From contig JABGRN010000031.1 of assembly GCA_018648265.1 (NCBI GenBank), forward strand, positions 1-53,330: 53,330 nt of DNA, read 5' to 3'. The position numbers were made by a program, and so were the translations under genes. The notes beneath the pieces were generated by a model. The model had not been told where the DNA came from and made no database searches. It saw only the letters and a list, made by a program, of their open reading frames with translations. This document shows positions 49,424-53,330 of the stretch, piece after piece. The stretch's first letter is position 1, and each line of letters starts with the position of its first letter. This stretch comes from Prolixibacteraceae bacterium (GTDB lineage Bacteria > Bacteroidota > Bacteroidia > Bacteroidales > Prolixibacteraceae).

Positions 49424-50986
49424 TTAAAAATTATCAGCTACATCCCACCAAACCCTGGTGTTCAAGTCGTCAGTACCTTGTGCCGCTACAGCTGCACTTA
49501 AATTTGTTGGATTTCTGGCAGCTTCATCGGAAGGATAATAAGCCCTCACCGGAATTTTACCACCATTCTCACCATCAATAGCAGGTGTAAGGGCAGGATA
49601 TCCAGTCCTTCTCCATTCAAAAGCAGCTTGTAATCCCTGGTCAAACATGGCTACCCATTTCTGAGTTGCAATTTGTTCAAGGCCATTTGCTGGATCGTAA
49701 GCATAAGTTCCGCCCCAATCAACAAAATCTACCCAGCCAAAATCATAAATATCACCCGCAGGATCCATTCCCCAACTAATGAAAGTACTTTCCCAAACAC
49801 CCAAGGCATCGGCAAAAGTTCCATCAGCATTGTACTGATCCCATGAAGCTTTTATACCAGCTTGATATGCTTCTTCAGCAACAGCATCTCCTCCAGAAAT
49901 AAAACCACGTGCAGCAGCTTCAGCTTTAATAAACAGAAGTTCAGCATAACTCATAAGCATACCAGGTGCATTTGCTCTGGTAAAATACTCACCAATTTTT
50001 GAAGTTTCTGCCAATCCATTACCTAAATATTGCCCGGCAGAGGCTGAAAGCATACCATTTGGTATTCCCACCCAATCGCCAGAATTAGCTGCTAATTCAG
50101 CATAAACAACAACACGGTAATCCGGACTAGGTGCATCGGTATATAAATAGTTTATTATAGTGTTACTAACCCTATGGTCATCTCTCGATTTTCTATTTTC
50201 ATTAAACGGGTGATTATTAGGGGCAGCACCTAAATATATAAGGGCGGCATTGTCACCGTTACTTGAAAATATATCAGAACCGTTAAAAATTGCTGACATT
50301 GCAGCAGATGGATCAACTTTATCCGATTGACGCATCAGAAGACGTAAGGACAAAGAGTTTGCAAACTTTTTCCATGCCATCAAATCGCCGTCATATAAAA
50401 TATCTCCGCCAATGGCTGCACCACCATCAAGTAAAGTACTTGCTTGTTCAAGGTTTGCCAAAAGAGCAGTATAAATAGAAGCTTGTGTGTCGTAAACCGG
50501 AGACAAAACAGCTTCATCAGCGGCACCTAAAAAAGCCTCAGAATAAGGTACATCACCCCACTCATCGGTTACTACAGAAACGATATAACTTTTTAATATC
50601 AGGGCAATAGCCTGATAAGAAGCATTATTGGTCTCTACTCCAATATCGTACAACAATTGGGCATCCATGCCTGAAGAAGCATAAAAACTACTCCAAGCTG
50701 CATTAATTACACTCATTCTGGGGATATATCTATCCTCATCAGTATATTGAACCTTTGCCATGTGCTGAACCCATGCAGATCCCATTTCGTGTCCTAAAAA
50801 TATGTTATGCACCCTGTCAGTCATCGATTCAATTGCGTTGGTTAACAACATATCAGGAGCTGCCTGTGAAAGACTTGGAGCATTGGAATTTGTGTTTATT
50901 TCCTCAAAATCCTGTGTACAGCTAACGCTAAAAAATATAAGCATTAAAAAACTAGCTGCAGCTAAATATATTTTATTTCGATTCAT
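49424..50986 (-). CDS. SusD/RagB-family nutrient-binding lipoprotein
   Basis: The 520-residue lipoprotein (Cys23 in FFSVSC, then TQDFEEINTN) is a SusD-like protein of the second Pfam type (SusD-like 2). It has a helical TPR-type core and an EWGDVPYSEAF-type block near residue 140. It forms the lid over the SusC barrel and holds the ligand at the surface. It starts 22 bp after the SusC gene. The ligand is unknown because no glycosidase or peptidase gene is within the window; proteins of this branch often serve peptides or non-starch substrates. Confidence 0.93.
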   Translation of the reverse strand: MNRNKIYLAAASFLMLIFFSVSCTQDFEEINTNSNAPSLSQAAPDMLLTNAIESMTDRVHNIFLGHEMGSAWVQHMAKVQYTDEDRYIPRMSVINAAWSSFYASSGMDAQLLYDIGVETNNASYQAIALILKSYIVSVVTDEWGDVPYSEAFLGAADEAVLSPVYDTQASIYTALLANLEQASTLLDGGAAIGGDILYDGDLMAWKKFANSLSLRLLMRQSDKVDPSAAMSAIFNGSDIFSSNGDNAALIYLGAAPNNHPFNENRKSRDDHRVSNTIINYLYTDAPSPDYRVVVYAELAANSGDWVGIPNGMLSASAGQYLGNGLAETSKIGEYFTRANAPGMLMSYAELLFIKAEAAARGFISGGDAVAEEAYQAGIKASWDQYNADGTFADALGVWESTFISWGMDPAGDIYDFGWVDFVDWGGTYAYDPANGLEQIATQKWVAMFDQGLQAAFEWRRTGYPALTPAIDGENGGKIPVRAYYPSDEAARNPTNLSAAVAAQGTDDLNTRVWWDVADNF

Positions 50987-51007
50987 AATTTTCTATATTT
51001 AATATTA

Positions 51008-53330
51008 TTAAAATTTGCAACTAACACTAAATCCTAAACTTCTTGCAGAAGGTAACTGACCGTATTCTAACCCTTGAACGTTACCCGAACTAAAGGCTGT
51101 TTCAGGATCAACATGAGGTACAGTTGTACTCAATATAGCTAAGTTTCTTCCAACAAAAGAAACATTCAGGTCTTTAATTGGTGTGTTTGGAATAGTATAA
51201 AAAGTATAACCAATTTTCGCTTCACGAAGTTTAATGTAGCTTGCATCGAACACACTTGAAGAAGCAATATCATTAGAATAAGAAGCCTTATTAAAACGTT
51301 CAGCGTCGGCAACAACTGTGTTTGTAACATATCCACCATTACCATCAGGCATTACACCATCGCCAACAATACCACCTTCACGTCCGATAAGTGTCTCTTC
51401 AAGGGCACCGGCATATCTTCCCCAGGTTGTAGTCATTGAATACAAATCACTTCCTTTTCTCTGATCGATAAGGAAACTGGCAGATAAACCTTTATAAGTG
51501 AACTCGTTTAAGATACCACCAATCCAATCTGGAGAGGTCCCACCAAGAAGTTTAAGATCTCCCTGTGTTGGTAAACCGTTATAGAATATAACATTTCCGT
51601 TTGGATCCCTTTCATAATCATATCCATAAAGCTGTCCGTATGCTTCGCCAGGAATAGCCATAACATCTAAACTCCAATATCCGCCAAGCTCAAATCGCTC
51701 GATTCCTTCGGCAAGTGCAACAACTTCGTTTGTATTCTTAGCAAAGTTCACGGTTACGTCCCATCTAAAGTCATCAGTTCTAACAGGCGTAAGTCCTAAT
51801 AATATTTCAACACCTGAATTATCTATTCTACCGGCATTAATTGTTTTTGCTGTAAAACCGGAAGCTGCAGAAATAGGAATATTAACAATCTGATTTTCTG
51901 ATTTTGCGTCATAATAAGTTACATCGAGCCTTACCCTGTCCATAAAAAATCTAAAATCGACACCAAATTCAACTGATGTGGTTTTCTGAGGCATAAGAGT
52001 TGCATTTGGTAAAGTGTTCGGAACCGCAAGGTTCAAAAGTTTTGGATCTGCGTTCCAACTGCTACCGAAGCTAATTGTTGGGCTTAAAGCATACGGGCTG
52101 GTATCACCACCAACCTGAGCCCAACTTCCGCGAACTTTTGCAAAAGATAGTATGTCTGATTCAATTTCAAACAATTCGGTTAAAACACCGCTTAACGAAA
52201 CAGATGGGTATAGGTACGAGCTGTTTTCAACTGGAAGTGTACTTGACCAGTCGTTCCTTACTGAGAAATCTAAATAAAGTGCTCCAATATAACCAATCTG
52301 ACCAAAGGTATAAAGGCTGTTCACTCTCTTCTCAGAAAAATAATTTGATGTGGTTGCAGTAACAGCAGAGTTAGAAACATTGTAAACCCCAGGAATAGAA
52401 AGCTCAGGAGCAACACCAGTATTACGCTGGTATCTTCTGTCTAATCTGTTTCCTCCAACATTCAGAGAAACCTCAATATCGCCAAATACTTTTTCGTAAG
52501 AAACAAGAAAATCAGTATTAATTTCCCTGAAAGATTCAACAGTTTCGCCATAATAACCTTGACCATAATCCATGTCACCAATAAATCTTTGAGAGGATGT
52601 GAAATTAGAATAAACGTCACCACCTGATCTAACAAATGCACTGATATTATCGGTAAATTGATACTGGACCATAGCATTCCCAATAAAACGATCCCTTCTC
52701 ATTGGTGAAAGGTTTTCGTATAAAGTCATATAAGGGTTGTTATGATAATTGTGGCTCCAGTTAAATATCGAACCATCGTCGTTACGTTGTTTGTCTTTTA
52801 ATGCTGCATAGTCAACCTGACGACCTGTCCAGGTAACCTGTTGCATAATATTTTGAGCATTGTAACCATATCCGGGCTGGTTATCGCTACCAGAATTAAT
52901 ATAGTTACCAGAAGTTGAAAAAGTAAGCTTGTCGGTTGGACTTGAGCTGGCACTAAAAGCTAAAGTTTTCTTTTTAAAATCTGTATTAGGGATCATTCCT
53001 TTTTGATCCAGATTTGTAAGAGAAAGCCTGAAATTTGATTTTGCATCGCCACCGGTTAAAGAAACATTTGTTGAATGGGTTACCCCTGTTTCGAACATGT
53101 TTCTAACATTGTCAGGATAAGAAACCCAGGGTGTTGGCTGATAACTTCCGTCCTCGTTTTGAGGAGAAGTAAACTGAGGAATCATTAAGCCGATATCAAG
53201 TGCCGGTCCCCAACTTTCGTCAGATCCGTCATTAATACCACCACCTGCACCATCAACATAAGAAAACCTTCCAGCATGGATATTTCGGTGAAGCTGACCC
53301 CCCGGATTCGGAGTTAAAACTGGTTGTTTG
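51008..53330 (-). CDS. SusC/RagA-family TonB-linked outer membrane protein (N-terminus outside window)
   Basis: The frame is open to the window end, so about 774 codons of the C-terminal part are present and the signal peptide, carboxypeptidase-regulatory domain and most of the plug are missing. The part nearest the edge contains the SusC signature DESWGPALD, then the barrel, ending LGFSVSCKF with a terminal Phe. It imports the ligand held by the SusD-like lipoprotein using TonB energy. An internal ATG at 53185 is not the start. It is the first of three genes in this operon within the window. Confidence 0.95.
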   Translation of the reverse strand, partial: KQPVLTPNPGGQLHRNIHAGRFSYVDGAGGGINDGSDESWGPALDIGLMIPQFTSPQNEDGSYQPTPWVSYPDNVRNMFETGVTHSTNVSLTGGDAKSNFRLSLTNLDQKGMIPNTDFKKKTLAFSASSSPTDKLTFSTSGNYINSGSDNQPGYGYNAQNIMQQVTWTGRQVDYAALKDKQRNDDGSIFNWSHNYHNNPYMTLYENLSPMRRDRFIGNAMVQYQFTDNISAFVRSGGDVYSNFTSSQRFIGDMDYGQGYYGETVESFREINTDFLVSYEKVFGDIEVSLNVGGNRLDRRYQRNTGVAPELSIPGVYNVSNSAVTATTSNYFSEKRVNSLYTFGQIGYIGALYLDFSVRNDWSSTLPVENSSYLYPSVSLSGVLTELFEIESDILSFAKVRGSWAQVGGDTSPYALSPTISFGSSWNADPKLLNLAVPNTLPNATLMPQKTTSVEFGVDFRFFMDRVRLDVTYYDAKSENQIVNIPISAASGFTAKTINAGRIDNSGVEILLGLTPVRTDDFRWDVTVNFAKNTNEVVALAEGIERFELGGYWSLDVMAIPGEAYGQLYGYDYERDPNGNVIFYNGLPTQGDLKLLGGTSPDWIGGILNEFTYKGLSASFLIDQRKGSDLYSMTTTWGRYAGALEETLIGREGGIVGDGVMPDGNGGYVTNTVVADAERFNKASYSNDIASSSVFDASYIKLREAKIGYTFYTIPNTPIKDLNVSFVGRNLAILSTTVPHVDPETAFSSGNVQGLEYGQLPSARSLGFSVSCKF

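Noticed and set aside
53185-53185. ATG at 53185 as the start of the SusC-like gene
   Set aside because: The frame stays open to the window end and the upstream codons encode the conserved SusC segment DESWGPALD, so the ATG is internal.

Overview
The window reads as chromosome of an AT-rich Bacteroidota bacterium, most likely of the Bacteroidales/Marinilabiliales side. Signs are the SusC/SusD pair, DUF4249 and DUF1573 proteins, many short lipoprotein signals, a TonB receptor with an STN domain, futalosine-type menaquinone synthesis (MqnE), and promoters of the Bacteroidota form TTTG-N19-TAnnTTTG. The species cannot be named from sequence alone. I saw no rRNA, tRNA, CRISPR array or transposase.

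Layout. 0.3-5.5 kb: a secreted serine hydrolase, then a D-glucarate set (glucarate dehydratase, HpcH/HpaI aldolase, GntP permease) behind a clear promoter. 5.5-11.7 kb, minus strand: a TGS-domain nucleoside kinase, uvrA and a lytic transglycosylase, with a small tandem repeat between the last two. 11.8-12.5 kb: a RelE/ParE toxin-antitoxin pair whose toxin gene carries a one-base frameshift, beside an inverted-repeat element. 12.5-21.0 kb, minus strand: an envelope locus of TonB receptor, DUF4249 lipoprotein, macroglobulin-like protein, two exported proteins of unknown function and an LVIVD-repeat lipoprotein. 21.3-25.8 kb: an M14 metallopeptidase converging on an ECF sigma factor gene that overlaps a membrane/beta-barrel protein gene. 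26.1-29.7 kb: two tandem lipoprotein serpins followed by two related small lipoproteins.

29.9-44.9 kb is mostly core: a divergent peptide deformylase, a FadL-like porin with a large insertion, dihydrolipoyl dehydrogenase, MeaB, a DUF1573 protein, a histidine kinase/response regulator pair, a half-length TauE protein, ribosomal protein L34 (rpmH), mqnE, the PASTA-rluA-ddl run and dnaB. 44.9-47.6 kb holds a secreted amidotransferase-like protein and a DUF4143 ATPase. The ATPase gene has three 22-bp direct repeats in front of it and sits between two copies of the neighbouring gene's 3' end, which looks like a recent insertion. 48.6-53.3 kb is a SusC-SusD-SusE-like uptake operon cut by the window end.

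The observations most worth following up are the bracketed DUF4143 cassette with repeats overlapping its promoter, the frameshifted toxin, the serpin/lipoprotein cluster, the TonB-DUF4249-macroglobulin locus, and a possible structured leader near 48.4 kb.
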